Shown: positions 51,513-60,903, counted from the stretch's first letter. The stretch is DNA of 64,000 bases from UBA8752 sp049610565 (GCA_049610565.1 JBMYZR010000002.1:70883-134882), one strand, 5' to 3'. Notes: generated from the letters alone by a model not told the origin. A program made the numbers and translations.

Positions 51513-52661
51513 ATGTCCAACGCTGCTCCCGCATCCGACCCCGATGACCTGATGGCCCAAACCCCGTTGGAAGCCCGGTTCTGGACCGTTCGTCGCATCG
51601 CCGGCCTGCTCGGGGTCATCCTCCTCATCGGAGGCCTCATCCGGTTTTCCGATCTGACCGCCTATCTCATCGTCTCCATCGCGTTGAGCTTCATCGGTCG
51701 GCCGCTCATGCGCCTCTGCGACCGCCTCCGGATTGGAAGCCGGTCCGTGGGGCCCACGGTTGGCGCCGTACTCACCCTGACCCTCCTGTTCGCCGCATTG
51801 GGGCTGCTGGTCAGCCTGTTTGCCCCGCTGATTTCCGCCGAAGCCGGCGCCCTCGCCGGACTGGACTTCGAAGGCACCGCCCGACAACTCGAATCCCTCC
51901 TCGCCGATTGGGTGCCCGTGCTCGAAGCCCAGGGCGTCAACCCCACGGCCTGGATCGACACCGCCCAGCTCGGAACCGCCTTGTCCTCCACCCTCGGTCC
52001 CGACGGCCTTGGGGGCGCCCTGTCCGGCCTGTTTTCCGCCGCGGGCAGCCTCGTCGTCGCCCTGTTCAGCGTAGCCTTCATGACGTTCTTCTTCCTCAAG
52101 GACCGCCACCTGTTCCCCGCCATCCTCGAGGCGCTCACGCCGGACCGCCACATGGCCCGCATGCAGAGCGTCGTGGAGAATTCCACGGAACTCCTCACCC
52201 GCTACTTCGTTGGGCTGGCCGCCCAAGTGGCCATCATCACGACCGTCATCACAAGCGGACTGCTCATTCTCGGTGTGCCAAATGCCTTCCTCATCGGGTT
52301 CCTCGCCGGATTGCTCAACCTCATTCCCTATGTCGGGCCCCTCATCGGGGCGGGCATCGGACTGGTCATCATCCTCACCACCCACCTGCAAGCCCCCGAT
52401 CTGGGAGGACTCCTGGGCAAGGCGGGGCTGGTCTTCTTCCTCGCCCAAGTCGTGGACAACCTGTTCACCCAACCCGTCATTTTCGCCGGAAGCGTCAAGG
52501 CGCACCCCCTCGAAATCTTCTTGCTGATCTCCATTGCAGGCAGCCTCGCGGGCATCACCGGGATGATGCTGGCCATTCCAGCGTATTCGCTGCTCCGGGT
52601 GGTGGCCAAGGAATTCCTGGGGGGATTCAAGGTGGTGCGGTCGCTCACGGAGGACCTCTGA
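51513..52661 (+). CDS. AI-2E family transporter (PerM type)
   Basis: A 382-residue inner-membrane protein with about eight hydrophobic helices. It opens with two helices (IAGLLGVILLIGGLIRF and LTAYLIVSIALSFIGRPLM), has the long periplasmic region rich in acidic residues at about 125-180, and the family signature FFFLKDRHLFPAILEALTP and NLIPYVGPLIGAGIGLVI, with PYVGPLIG diagnostic. The product moves a solute by an ion-coupled mechanism; relatives include Na+/H+ antiporters and the AI-2 exporter TqsA, so substrate is unknown. The start follows the sixA stop by 10 bases. Confidence 0.85.
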   Translation: MSNAAPASDPDDLMAQTPLEARFWTVRRIAGLLGVILLIGGLIRFSDLTAYLIVSIALSFIGRPLMRLCDRLRIGSRSVGPTVGAVLTLTLLFAALGLLVSLFAPLISAEAGALAGLDFEGTARQLESLLADWVPVLEAQGVNPTAWIDTAQLGTALSSTLGPDGLGGALSGLFSAAGSLVVALFSVAFMTFFFLKDRHLFPAILEALTPDRHMARMQSVVENSTELLTRYFVGLAAQVAIITTVITSGLLILGVPNAFLIGFLAGLLNLIPYVGPLIGAGIGLVIILTTHLQAPDLGGLLGKAGLVFFLAQVVDNLFTQPVIFAGSVKAHPLEIFLLISIAGSLAGITGMMLAIPAYSLLRVVAKEFLGGFKVVRSLTEDL

Positions 52662-52726
52662 ACGCCGCTTCCACCGCCTGTGGACAGAACCGGGAAATTT
52701 CCTCCCGACATCCCACGCAATCGCTG

Positions 52727-52734
52727 TACCTTGC
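52727..52734 (+). promoter_or_regulatory. -7 promoter box of pyrG
   Basis: TACCTTGC lies 8 bases before the pyrG ATG in an 81-base spacer. No pyrimidine-dependent attenuator is visible. Confidence 0.5.
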
Positions 52735-52742
52735 TACCCCGT

Positions 52743-54416
52743 ATGCACGGCACTACGGGACAGGCGAAAGCCACCAAATACATCTTTGTCACGGGAGGCG
52801 TTTCCTCCAGCCTCGGAAAAGGCATCATCGGTGCTTCCTTGGCCAAATTGCTCCAGGCGCGGGGCATGAAGGTGACCATCCAGAAACTGGATCCTTACAT
52901 CAACATCGATCCGGGCACCCTCAACCCCTACGAACACGGGGAGTGCTTCGTGACCGATGACGGAGCCGAAACCGATCTGGACCTCGGGCACTACGAGCGT
53001 TTCCTCGACGTCCGCACCTCCCAGGCCAACAACATCACCACCGGCCGCATCTACCAGAGCGTCATCGACAAGGAGCGCCGCGGAGAATACCTCGGGCGCA
53101 CCGTGCAGGTCATCCCCCACATCACCGACGAAATCAAGCGCTGCGTCCAAATCCTCGGCGAAGGCGACCGGTATGACTTCGTGATCACCGAGATCGGAGG
53201 CACCGTCGGCGACATCGAATCCCTGCCCTACATCGAGGCTGTGCGCCAAATGCGTTGGGAAAAGCCCGACGACACTTTGGTCATCCACTTGACGCTCGTC
53301 CCCTACCTCTCCGCTGCCGGAGAGCTCAAGACGAAGCCGACCCAGCACAGCGTGAAGCAGCTGCTCGAATTCGGTGTACAGCCCGACGTGCTCGTCTGCC
53401 GGACCGAACACCAGTTGTCCAAGTCCATCCGCAACAAGCTCGCCCGATTCTGCAATGTCAACGTGGAAGCCGTCATCCAATCCATCGACGCCGACACGAT
53501 TTACGATGTTCCACTGTTGATGCAAGATGAGCGTCTTGATGAAGTGGTTTTGAGCAAGTTGGGCATTGATGCGAGAGGAGCCATCAACCTCAACCCCTGG
53601 CTCAACTTTCTCCAAAAGCACAAGAACCCGGAAGGCCGTGTGGACATCGCCCTCGTCGGCAAATACGTGGAACTCAAAGACAGCTACAAGAGCATCGCCG
53701 AGTCCTTCACCCACGCCGGCGCCGCCAATGGCTTGGAGGTGAAACTCCATTGGATTCACAGCGAGCAGATCCACGCAGAGAATGCAGAAGAGGTCTTCGC
53801 GGATGTTGACGGCATCCTTGTGGCACCGGGATTCGGATCCCGCGGCATTGACGGCAAAATCGAAGCCATTCGCCACGCCCGCGAACACCGCATTCCCTTC
53901 TTCGGCATTTGTCTCGGCATGCAATGCGCCGTGATTGAATTCGCGCGCAATGTGATTGGCCTGCCCGAGGCCCACAGCACCGAAATCAAGGACTACACCC
54001 CCGACCCGGTCATCGACCTGATGGAGGCCCAGAAAGGATTGGCGGACATGGGAGGCACCATGCGCTTGGGCGCATACCCCTGCCGCCTGGAAGAGGGGTC
54101 CCTCTCCGCTGCAGCCTACGGACAAACCGACATTGAGGAGCGCCACCGCCACCGGTATGAGTTCAATGACGCCTACCGCGACCGGTTCATCGAGCACGGC
54201 ATGATTCCCGCCGGCACCCACCCGGAATCAGGGCTCGTTGAAATTGTGGAAATCCCTGATCATCCGTGGTTTGTTGGCGCCCAGTTCCACCCCGAATACA
54301 AGAGCACGGTGGTGACGCCCCACCCCCTCTTCGAAGCCTTCATTGAGGCAGCGCACACTGCCAAGCGCTCCGGCAAGCCCGCCCAGAAGGCCAGTGACAA
54401 GTCAGCCACAGCTTGA
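52743..54416 (+). CDS. pyrG: CTP synthase
   Basis: PyrG makes CTP from UTP, ATP and glutamine. The 557-residue protein starts with the amidoligase domain (YIFVTGGVSSSLGKGI, DPYINIDPGTLNPYEHGE, GGTVGDIESLPYIEA) and ends with the class I glutamine amidotransferase domain: the nucleophile Cys in FFGICLGMQCAVIEF and the His-Glu pair in QFHPEYKS. The start at 52743 fits the family N-terminus, with a lysine-containing leader before YIFVTGG. Its stop codon abuts the stop codon of the convergent transglutaminase gene with no base between. Confidence 0.96.
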   Translation: MHGTTGQAKATKYIFVTGGVSSSLGKGIIGASLAKLLQARGMKVTIQKLDPYINIDPGTLNPYEHGECFVTDDGAETDLDLGHYERFLDVRTSQANNITTGRIYQSVIDKERRGEYLGRTVQVIPHITDEIKRCVQILGEGDRYDFVITEIGGTVGDIESLPYIEAVRQMRWEKPDDTLVIHLTLVPYLSAAGELKTKPTQHSVKQLLEFGVQPDVLVCRTEHQLSKSIRNKLARFCNVNVEAVIQSIDADTIYDVPLLMQDERLDEVVLSKLGIDARGAINLNPWLNFLQKHKNPEGRVDIALVGKYVELKDSYKSIAESFTHAGAANGLEVKLHWIHSEQIHAENAEEVFADVDGILVAPGFGSRGIDGKIEAIRHAREHRIPFFGICLGMQCAVIEFARNVIGLPEAHSTEIKDYTPDPVIDLMEAQKGLADMGGTMRLGAYPCRLEEGSLSAAAYGQTDIEERHRHRYEFNDAYRDRFIEHGMIPAGTHPESGLVEIVEIPDHPWFVGAQFHPEYKSTVVTPHPLFEAFIEAAHTAKRSGKPAQKASDKSATA

Positions 54417-55088
54417 TCATCCCTCCGGCGGAAGGCTCCATTGGCCGGAAGCCGTGAAGCAGTGCGGATATTCCGCCTGCAACCGCACCTTGAGAAAATC
54501 CAAGGGCACCTCGGCAAAGAGTCCGTAGTCCTCGAGGTATTCCATGAATTGCGACCCGTTGGCATCAGTGGGCTGAAACAACCGGTCCTCCTCTGCAGAC
54601 CACGCCAAAGGCTGGGTCCCGAGTCGCTCGCACAATTCCCGATTGAATACCGGCGTCGACTTGACCCAGCGCTTCCCATTCCAATGGGCCGCGTACCCGT
54701 GTGGCACGAGCACATCCGTTCCGAGACGCCGCTCCAGCTTCTCCGTCGCCAAGTGATTGCGCACACGCGCCAGACCCAGGCGGGCTGGAACGCCCAGAGC
54801 ACGCAATCCCGCTACGAAGAGCACGCTCTTGTGGATGCAGTGGCCACTGCCCCGATTGAGGGTGCGGGAGGCAGACAACGCCCGGGCCTCGAGCTCGATG
54901 GCATAAGGATCGTACCGGATCGAGTCCCGCACGAAGCAGTACCAACTCGCCAGATTATCTCCTAAATCATCACTTCGACACAAGTCTCGTATAGTCCTCG
55001 AAACAAGAGGATTTGCAAAGTCAAATACTTCGTCTGATTGGATGCCCTCTGAACCGATTGGCTTGCCCTGTGCCTGGTGGATGCTCAT
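54417..55088 (-). CDS. Transglutaminase-like protein
   Basis: A 223-residue protein with a transglutaminase/protease-like fold. The catalytic Cys appears in RGSGHCIHKSVLFVAGLRALGVPARLG and the catalytic His in VPHGYAAHWNGKRWVKSTPVFN; an Asp equivalent is less clear. There is no signal peptide, so it is probably cytoplasmic. The start at 55088 overlaps the stop of the O-antigen-ligase-like gene (ATGA). Codons for residues 1-45 are AT-richer than the neighbouring genes (54900-55030), which may reflect relaxed codon use or transfer. The role of a transglutaminase in a polysaccharide operon is unknown. Confidence 0.75.
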   Translation of the reverse strand: MSIHQAQGKPIGSEGIQSDEVFDFANPLVSRTIRDLCRSDDLGDNLASWYCFVRDSIRYDPYAIELEARALSASRTLNRGSGHCIHKSVLFVAGLRALGVPARLGLARVRNHLATEKLERRLGTDVLVPHGYAAHWNGKRWVKSTPVFNRELCERLGTQPLAWSAEEDRLFQPTDANGSQFMEYLEDYGLFAEVPLDFLKVRLQAEYPHCFTASGQWSLPPEG

Positions 55089-56293
55089 GGGGTTTCCAAT
55101 GTGGATGGGGACGCGCTGTCGTCGGGTTGTTCCAAAGCGGCCCACATCCACAGGATGAAGACCACACCGCGTTGAACTTCCAGCACCGACTCGACCATGG
55201 CGTGCGCACCGATGAGCAGACCGCACAGAAGCATCACATCCTGCCCCCTGCGCCAGCTTCGGCGGAGCCAAGACAAGACAATGAGGGTCACCATCAGCAC
55301 GCCCGGCCAACCGAACGCCACACCGGCTTGGAGCCATTGATTGTGGGGATTGAGCCTGCGGTCCTGCGCGTACACGATGCCATCGCGCTCGTAGATCGTC
55401 TGGAGCTCATCCGTCACGTCTCCCGTTCCCACACCGAACGGATGTTCGGCCAGCAACTCCCAGGAGGAGCGCCACACAGCCACCCGGCCTGCACTGCTGC
55501 TCGACACAGGTGCGGACTCCGACTCCACCACGGCGGCGGCCGTCCGCATTTCTTGGAAACGCCCGCTGGCCGTCAATCCGGCCGTCATGAGCAGGATGGC
55601 CAGGAAGGCCGAGGACAACCCGACCTGCATCTCACCACTTCCCGCTTTCGGTCCGCGCATCCAGCGCAGCAGAATCCCTGCTGCTGACACACCCACAGCG
55701 GCGAGGATGCCCGCCTTGGATCCCAAGAGCCCGATGGACAGGGCGAGCATTCCCGTCAACGCCCACCTCACACGGGGAGATTGAGAAGTCTGACCAAGGC
55801 CCAACCACGCCACGGCGGCATGCAGGCTCAGGTACGTCGGATGCACATCTCCGGCGAGGCCCGTGTACCGCCAATGCCCTGGGTCGCCTTCGACCCCATG
55901 ATGCCAACCCGCCAATGCGAGTCGTCCAGCGAGGTAGGCCACCACGCTCCACACCACAGACCACAAGAAGGCCTTTCGAATCGACGTTCCCGGCATGCCG
56001 GCCACCAAGGGCAGGAAGACCATGGACGCCTTGACTTCGAGGCTGAAAGCCCAGGCATCGGAATTGGCACTCCACATTCCGCCCGCCAACTGCAAGCCAT
56101 AGTAACCGAGCCACAGCCAGCCTCCTTCGGGCAGGCGCCAGCGGGCATCGCTCTGATGAAGGCGCCAATGCGCCAACCTGAGGATCGCCGCCGTCAACAG
56201 CACCCAAGCCGCCGCCACGCCGCCATACAGCAGGGCCGGCATCAGCAAACGCCAGGCCCACTGCTCTGCCGCATCGAGTGCCCTCGCTGTCAT
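55085..56293 (-). CDS. O-antigen ligase/polymerase-like membrane protein
   Basis: A 402-residue protein with about ten hydrophobic helices. It carries the Wzy/WaaL pattern: a helix with GLLGSKAGILAAVGVSAAGILL in the place of the usual SRG loop, and a large extracytoplasmic loop with RVAVWRSSWELLAEHPFGVGTGD and NPHNQWLQAGVAFGWPGVLMV, where the HN pair is the conserved O-antigen ligase motif. It would polymerize or ligate a surface glycan at the outer face of the inner membrane. The start at 56293 overlaps the stop of the upstream glycosyltransferase (ATGA). Confidence 0.82.
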   Translation of the reverse strand: MTARALDAAEQWAWRLLMPALLYGGVAAAWVLLTAAILRLAHWRLHQSDARWRLPEGGWLWLGYYGLQLAGGMWSANSDAWAFSLEVKASMVFLPLVAGMPGTSIRKAFLWSVVWSVVAYLAGRLALAGWHHGVEGDPGHWRYTGLAGDVHPTYLSLHAAVAWLGLGQTSQSPRVRWALTGMLALSIGLLGSKAGILAAVGVSAAGILLRWMRGPKAGSGEMQVGLSSAFLAILLMTAGLTASGRFQEMRTAAAVVESESAPVSSSSAGRVAVWRSSWELLAEHPFGVGTGDVTDELQTIYERDGIVYAQDRRLNPHNQWLQAGVAFGWPGVLMVTLIVLSWLRRSWRRGQDVMLLCGLLIGAHAMVESVLEVQRGVVFILWMWAALEQPDDSASPSTLETP

Positions 56294-57342
56294 CGCGTGA
56301 GCGTCTTGAATGCCGCTTCCGGGGACCGGCGAAGCAGGAGGAAACGCCAGATGCCTTGCCAATAGCCCCAACCGTAGGCCACATGAAGGACCAGGAATGA
56401 CCGGATGACCCCGGGAATGTCGCGGGCCGGCACCCCGGACAGCATCACCGAACCCAGTGCACCGAGCAACCAGAATCCGAGCACCGTCAACAGCGCGGGC
56501 TGAGCCAGGGACAACCAACCGTCCTCCTTGGGCCACCACCACGTCCAGGCGGAGGCCACGGCCAGGACCAGGAGCACACCCAGGAATGCGGCGGGCACCA
56601 CTTGACGCCAGGTCGTCATGGCCCGGTGCTTGCGGTTGACAAAGACCTTCCAATACCCGTATTGGCGGTATTGACTGAAGAGCTTTCGAAAGCTCGACCG
56701 GGCGTGGTAGGCGGAGCGGATCCGGGGATCGAACCAAATCCGCCACCCCGCCTCGGTGAGGCGGTAATTCAGTTCGTCATCCTGGTTGCGGACGAGGGCT
56801 TCGTCCAGCCCACCAACTTCCTCGAGCACGGCCTTGCGATAGGCCCCAAAGGCCACCGTGTCCACATGGCCCGCCACGCCGCCGGTCCGAAAACGGGCAT
56901 CGCCCACACCGAAAGGCGACGACATGGCCAGTCCGATGCGGCGGGTGCACTGGTCTCCGTGGACCTGTTCCACGACGCCGCCCACACAGCCCGACTCCGG
57001 GTGCGCCTTGAGCGCGTCGAGGTTGCGCCGGACGAAATCGGGCGCCACCTCAGCATGCGCGCCGAGGATGATGACCACCGCAGACCGCGCCTCCCGTATG
57101 CCAAGGTTCATGGCCACGGGCGTGATCCGCTGCGGATTGTCCAAAACGCGCAGGAGAAAGCCATTCGGCGCATAGCCCTCCAGACGCTCCCGCGTGCCGT
57201 CGTCGCTTCCTCCGTCGACCACGAGAACCTCGAGCGCGCCGGGCACGCCTTCCTGAGCGCCCAACGCGTCAAGACAGGGCCCGATGAAGCGGGACTCGTT
57301 CAGACAGGGGATGACCACCGAGGCACAGGGCGGTTCAGACAT
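56290..57342 (-). CDS. Glycosyltransferase family 2 (ExoA-like)
   Basis: A 350-residue membrane-associated glycosyltransferase. ASVVIPCLNESRFIGPCLDAL, VLVVDGGSDDGTRERL, the NPQRITPVAMNLGIREARSAVVIILGAHAEVAPDF stretch, and the acidic NQDDELNYRLTEAGWRIWF match succinoglycan glucosyltransferase ExoA. A C-terminal pair of hydrophobic helices (VVPAAFLGVLLVLAVASAW, LTVLGFWLLGALGSVML) anchors it. The start at 57342 is supported by a -7 box 5 bases upstream. It heads the three-gene minus-strand unit with the O-antigen-ligase-like and transglutaminase genes. Confidence 0.87.
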   Translation of the reverse strand: MSEPPCASVVIPCLNESRFIGPCLDALGAQEGVPGALEVLVVDGGSDDGTRERLEGYAPNGFLLRVLDNPQRITPVAMNLGIREARSAVVIILGAHAEVAPDFVRRNLDALKAHPESGCVGGVVEQVHGDQCTRRIGLAMSSPFGVGDARFRTGGVAGHVDTVAFGAYRKAVLEEVGGLDEALVRNQDDELNYRLTEAGWRIWFDPRIRSAYHARSSFRKLFSQYRQYGYWKVFVNRKHRAMTTWRQVVPAAFLGVLLVLAVASAWTWWWPKEDGWLSLAQPALLTVLGFWLLGALGSVMLSGVPARDIPGVIRSFLVLHVAYGWGYWQGIWRFLLLRRSPEAAFKTLTR

Positions 57343-57347
57343 GGCCG

Positions 57348-57355
57348 CGAAGATA
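57348..57355 (-). promoter_or_regulatory. -7 promoter box of the ExoA-like operon
   Basis: TATCTTCG on the minus strand ends 5 bases before the ATG at 57342. The box is located at the 3' edge of the spacer, next to the GNAT gene stop at 57359. Confidence 0.55.
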
Positions 57356-57358
57356 GGT

Positions 57359-57859
57359 TCAGGGCTGTCCGGCAGGGCGCACCATCGCAATGTGCGGGAT
57401 GCCATCCTCGAGGTAAGGCTCCCCCACCGACTCAAACCCGAATTCCCGGTAGAACCGCTCCAAGTACTGTTGGGCAGACAGGCGAATGGGTTGGCCCGGC
57501 CAATGCGCGTGAAGCGCCTCGAGGCTTCGGACCATCAGGGCTTTGCCCATGCCCGAGCGGCGAACGGTCCCGGACGTGACCACACGGCCGATGCTGACTT
57601 CGGTTTCGTAGGACACGCTGGCCGGCAGCAACCGCGTGAGCGCAAGGACGGCGCCCCCCTCCGACGCCGGCGAGTCGGTGCGCTCCGCCCAGAGGTGAAG
57701 CCCGTTTCGGTCCTTGTCGTCCAGGTCCTGATAGGGGCAATCCTGTTCCACCACGAACACCTCGGCCCGAAGCCGAAGCAGGGCATACAGCTCCTCCCGA
57801 CCCAATTCGGACCAGGCCTTGCAGTGCCAGGTGATGTCATCGCCAACCGCATCCATCAT
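57359..57859 (-). CDS. GNAT family N-acetyltransferase (ElaA-like)
   Basis: A 166-residue acetyltransferase of the ElaA type. The N-terminal LGREELYALLRLRAEVFVVEQDCPYQDLDDKD is characteristic, the acetyl-CoA loop reads SIGRVVTSGTVRRSGMGKALMVRSL, and the end EFGFESVGEPYLEDGIPHIAMVRP completes the fold. Substrate is unknown. Its start is at 57859 (or the next ATG at 57856), 4 bases after a -7 box. The downstream ExoA-like gene has its own promoter box but follows closely. Confidence 0.87.
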   Translation of the reverse strand: MMDAVGDDITWHCKAWSELGREELYALLRLRAEVFVVEQDCPYQDLDDKDRNGLHLWAERTDSPASEGGAVLALTRLLPASVSYETEVSIGRVVTSGTVRRSGMGKALMVRSLEALHAHWPGQPIRLSAQQYLERFYREFGFESVGEPYLEDGIPHIAMVRPAGQP

Positions 57860-57863
57860 GCGG

Positions 57864-57871
57864 GCAAATTA
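57864..57871 (-). promoter_or_regulatory. -7 promoter box of the GNAT gene
   Basis: TAATTTGC on the minus strand ends 4 bases before the ATG at 57859 and faces the -7 box of the divergent ABC-F gene 15 bases away. Confidence 0.55.
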
Positions 57872-57886
57872 GCGCCCCGCCGCGGC

Positions 57887-57894
57887 TACTTTTG
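57887..57894 (+). promoter_or_regulatory. -7 promoter box of the ABC-F gene
   Basis: TACTTTTG matches TAnnTTTG exactly and ends 4 bases before the ATG at 57899. Confidence 0.68.
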
Positions 57895-57898
57895 CCAC

Positions 57899-59800
57899 AT
57901 GGCAGGCGGAAATGTGCTTTCGGTGGAGGGGCTGACCAAGCGGTTTGGCGAACGGCTCATTTTCGAGGACCTCCATTTCGGACTGGACCAGGGCCAGAAG
58001 GCAGCGCTGGTCGCCCGGAACGGCACGGGCAAGAGCACCCTCATGAAGGTGTTGCTCGACATCGAGGGCGCCGACGCCGGCACCGTGACCTTCAACGGGC
58101 AGGCCCGCATTGCGCACCTCGCCCAGGACCACGGGCTCGACCTCGACCGGACGATTCTCGCCAACCTGTTCGAAGCGGACAACGACGCCATGCGCGCCAT
58201 CCGCCAATACGAGGAGGCCACCCAGGGAGAGGACGCCGAAGCCCTTCAGGCCGCCTACGACGCCATGGATCGAGCCGACGCCTGGAGCTACGAGGCGCAG
58301 GCCAAGGAAATCCTCGGAAAACTCGGCCTCCACGACACCGACCGCTTCGTGGACGACCTCAGCGGCGGGGAAAAGCGCCGGGTCGCCTTGGCCAAGTGCC
58401 TCATCGAGCAGCCCGACCTGCTTCTCCTCGACGAGCCCACCAACCACCTCGACCTCGGCATGATCGAGTGGCTCGAGGGCTTCCTCGCCCGGACCAAGAC
58501 CACACTGCTGATGATCACGCACGACCGCTTCTTCCTCGAGGTGGTGTGCGACACGATTTTCGAACTGGACAGCTTCGGGTTGCACAAATACCCGGGCAAC
58601 TGGAGCGATTTCCTCGAGATGAAATCCGAGCGGTCGGCCAATGAGCACGCCCAGCGCGACCGGGCACGCTCCATCATGCGGCGCGAACTGGAATGGGTGC
58701 GGGCCACCCCACAAGCCCGGACGGGCAAGAGCAAGTCTCGACTCGACGCCTTCAAGGATTTGAAATCCCGTGCCAATGTGCGGCTGGAGGAAGACGAGGT
58801 GCGGCTTGAACTCGACCCCGCTCGCCTCGGCGGCAAAATCCTCGAGCTGCACCGGGTGCGGAAGGCTTACGGAGACAAGGTCATCCTCGATGGCTGGACC
58901 TACCATTTCAAGCCGGGGGAACGCATCGGGCTGGTTGGGGACAATGGCGCGGGAAAGAGCACCCTGATCCGCCTCATCACCGGCGAAGACGAGCCGGACG
59001 GCGGCAAGGTGGTCATCGGGGACACCGTCGTGTTTGGCCACTTCAGCCAGGAACCGCCGCGGTTCGACGAGGGCATGAAGGTCATCGAGGCGCTCTACGA
59101 AATCGCCGAATTCATGCCGCTCAAAAAGGGCAAGAAGCTCTCGGCCGCGCAGCTGCTCGAGCGGTTCCTGTTTCCCCGTCACCGCCACCACGACTTCATC
59201 CACAAGCTCAGCGGCGGCGAGCGCAAACGCCTGCACCTCCTGCGGGTGCTGATGGCCAACCCCAACTTCCTCGTCTTCGACGAGCCCACCAACGACCTCG
59301 ACGTCTTCACCCTCGGCATCCTCGAGGAATTCCTGCTCGACTTCACGGGCTGTCTGCTGCTGGTCAGCCACGACCGGTATTTCATGGACAAGCTGGTCGA
59401 CCACGTGTTCGTCCTCGACGGCGCGGGCGGGGTCCGGGACTTTCCGGGCAACTACACCCAATACCGGACCGCTGCGGACGCCGAGGACCGCGCCGCCGCG
59501 GCACAGCGGGCGGCTCAGGCGAAGGCGGACGCCGAGGCGGCCAAGGCAGAGGGAACCGCCGCGCAGGCGCCGAAGGGCGACTACAGCCAACGGCTGAGCT
59601 ACAACGAAAAACGCGAGTACGAAGGGCTCGAAGACGTCATAGCCGGCCTGGAAGACCAAAAGTCAGCGCTGGAGACCGCCCTCTCCAACCCGGAGCTGGG
59701 CCACGAGGACATGACGCGCCTGGCCACCGAACTCGGCGAGGTCACCGCGGACATCGAAGCCAAGACCGAGCGCTGGATCGAGCTCGACGAGCGGGCCTGA
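57899..59800 (+). CDS. ABC-F family ATPase (Uup-like)
   Basis: A 633-residue soluble protein with two ABC ATPase domains and no membrane helices. Domain 1 has ARNGTGKSTLMK, LSGGEKRRVALAKCL and LLLLDEPTNHLD; domain 2 has GDNGAGKSTLIRL, LSGGERKRLHLLRVL and FLVFDEPTNDLD. A charged linker of about 80 residues (RRELEWVRATPQARTGKSKS region) joins them and the C-terminus is a coiled coil rich in Ala and Glu. ABC-F proteins act at the ribosome; this one fits the Uup group. The start at 57899 follows a -7 box by 4 bases. Confidence 0.92.
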   Translation: MAGGNVLSVEGLTKRFGERLIFEDLHFGLDQGQKAALVARNGTGKSTLMKVLLDIEGADAGTVTFNGQARIAHLAQDHGLDLDRTILANLFEADNDAMRAIRQYEEATQGEDAEALQAAYDAMDRADAWSYEAQAKEILGKLGLHDTDRFVDDLSGGEKRRVALAKCLIEQPDLLLLDEPTNHLDLGMIEWLEGFLARTKTTLLMITHDRFFLEVVCDTIFELDSFGLHKYPGNWSDFLEMKSERSANEHAQRDRARSIMRRELEWVRATPQARTGKSKSRLDAFKDLKSRANVRLEEDEVRLELDPARLGGKILELHRVRKAYGDKVILDGWTYHFKPGERIGLVGDNGAGKSTLIRLITGEDEPDGGKVVIGDTVVFGHFSQEPPRFDEGMKVIEALYEIAEFMPLKKGKKLSAAQLLERFLFPRHRHHDFIHKLSGGERKRLHLLRVLMANPNFLVFDEPTNDLDVFTLGILEEFLLDFTGCLLLVSHDRYFMDKLVDHVFVLDGAGGVRDFPGNYTQYRTAADAEDRAAAAQRAAQAKADAEAAKAEGTAAQAPKGDYSQRLSYNEKREYEGLEDVIAGLEDQKSALETALSNPELGHEDMTRLATELGEVTADIEAKTERWIELDERA

Positions 59801-59814
59801 GCCCGCCACCGGCA

Positions 59815-60903
59815 TCACTGTTGATCGAAATCCACCACGAAACGGGCCGTGCCCGGCTTCGGCTTGGCCTGACAGGTCAGCACGAATCCCTGCTCCACCT
59901 CTCCGGGTTCGAGGGCGTAGTTGACGTCCATGTCGGCTCCGCCTTCCGTCACCAAGGCGCGGCAGGTGCAGCACACGCCGCCACAGCAGCTGTACGGCAG
60001 ATCGAGTCCGGCGTCCAAGCCGGCATCCAACACGCTTTTGGTGCCGTCGTAGTCGAGTTTGTGGGTGGATCCGTCGATCACGACGAAGACCTCCTGGTCA
60101 CCGGAGACTTCCGCCGCCGGAGCTGAAGCCGCGGCCCCTTCCGCCACAGCCGGCTTGGCCGTGGGGGACGTGAACAGCTCGAAGTGGATGTTGGCGGCCG
60201 CCACCCCGGCCACCTCCATGCGCTCGCGCACGGCGTGGATCATTGGTTCCGGACCACAGGCAAACACTTCGTCGATGGCCGCTCCGCCGAGGAGCGAATT
60301 CACCACCGCATCCACCTTGTCGGCGTCCATTCGGCCGCCATACAGCGGCGTGTCCACCGGCTCCCGCGTGAAGAAGTGGAAGACCCGAAGCCGGTCGAGG
60401 AAGCGGTCCTTGAGATCGTCCAGCTCCGCCTTGAAGATGACGCTCGACTGGTCCTTGTTGGTGTACAGGAGCGTGAACCGGCTCTGCGGCTCCGTGGCCA
60501 ACACCGTCTTGATGTGCGAAAGGATCGGCGTGATGCCGGAGCCCGCCGCAAACGCCACGTAGTGTTTGCTTTGGGCCGCGTCGAGTTCTGTGTAGAACCG
60601 ACCGTTGGGCGGCATGGTGCGCAGGGAGTCACCGGCCTTGAGGTCCGCATTGGCCCACGTGCTGAAGCGGCCATCTGGCACCCGCTTCACCGCCACGCGC
60701 AGTTCTTCGCCAACGCCCGCACAGATGCTGTAGCTGCGGCGCACGGATTCCCCCTGAATCTCCTGATCGAACGTCAGGTACTGGCCCTGCTTGAAGGCAA
60801 AGGTGTCAGCCAAATCGGCGGGAACATCGAGGACAATGGACACACAGTCGGCAGTCTCGCGGCGCACTTCGGCCACTTGCAGGTCATGGAATCGGTCAGA
60901 CAT
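59815..60903 (-). CDS. paaE: 1,2-phenylacetyl-CoA epoxidase, reductase subunit PaaE
   Basis: PaaE passes electrons from NADPH to the PaaAC di-iron oxygenase. The 362-residue protein is a ferredoxin-NADP reductase: FAD site RRSYSICAGVGEELRVAVKR and NADPH site AFAAGSGITPILSHIK, plus VFACGPEPMIHAV. The C-terminal 2Fe-2S ferredoxin domain has the cysteine cluster PYSCCGGVCCTCRALV and a last Cys in VLTCQAKP. The start is the ATG at 60903 (MSDRFHDLQVAEVRRET). It is divergent from paaABCD and converges on the ABC-F gene with 14 bases between. Confidence 0.93.
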   Translation of the reverse strand: MSDRFHDLQVAEVRRETADCVSIVLDVPADLADTFAFKQGQYLTFDQEIQGESVRRSYSICAGVGEELRVAVKRVPDGRFSTWANADLKAGDSLRTMPPNGRFYTELDAAQSKHYVAFAAGSGITPILSHIKTVLATEPQSRFTLLYTNKDQSSVIFKAELDDLKDRFLDRLRVFHFFTREPVDTPLYGGRMDADKVDAVVNSLLGGAAIDEVFACGPEPMIHAVRERMEVAGVAAANIHFELFTSPTAKPAVAEGAAASAPAAEVSGDQEVFVVIDGSTHKLDYDGTKSVLDAGLDAGLDLPYSCCGGVCCTCRALVTEGGADMDVNYALEPGEVEQGFVLTCQAKPKPGTARFVVDFDQQ

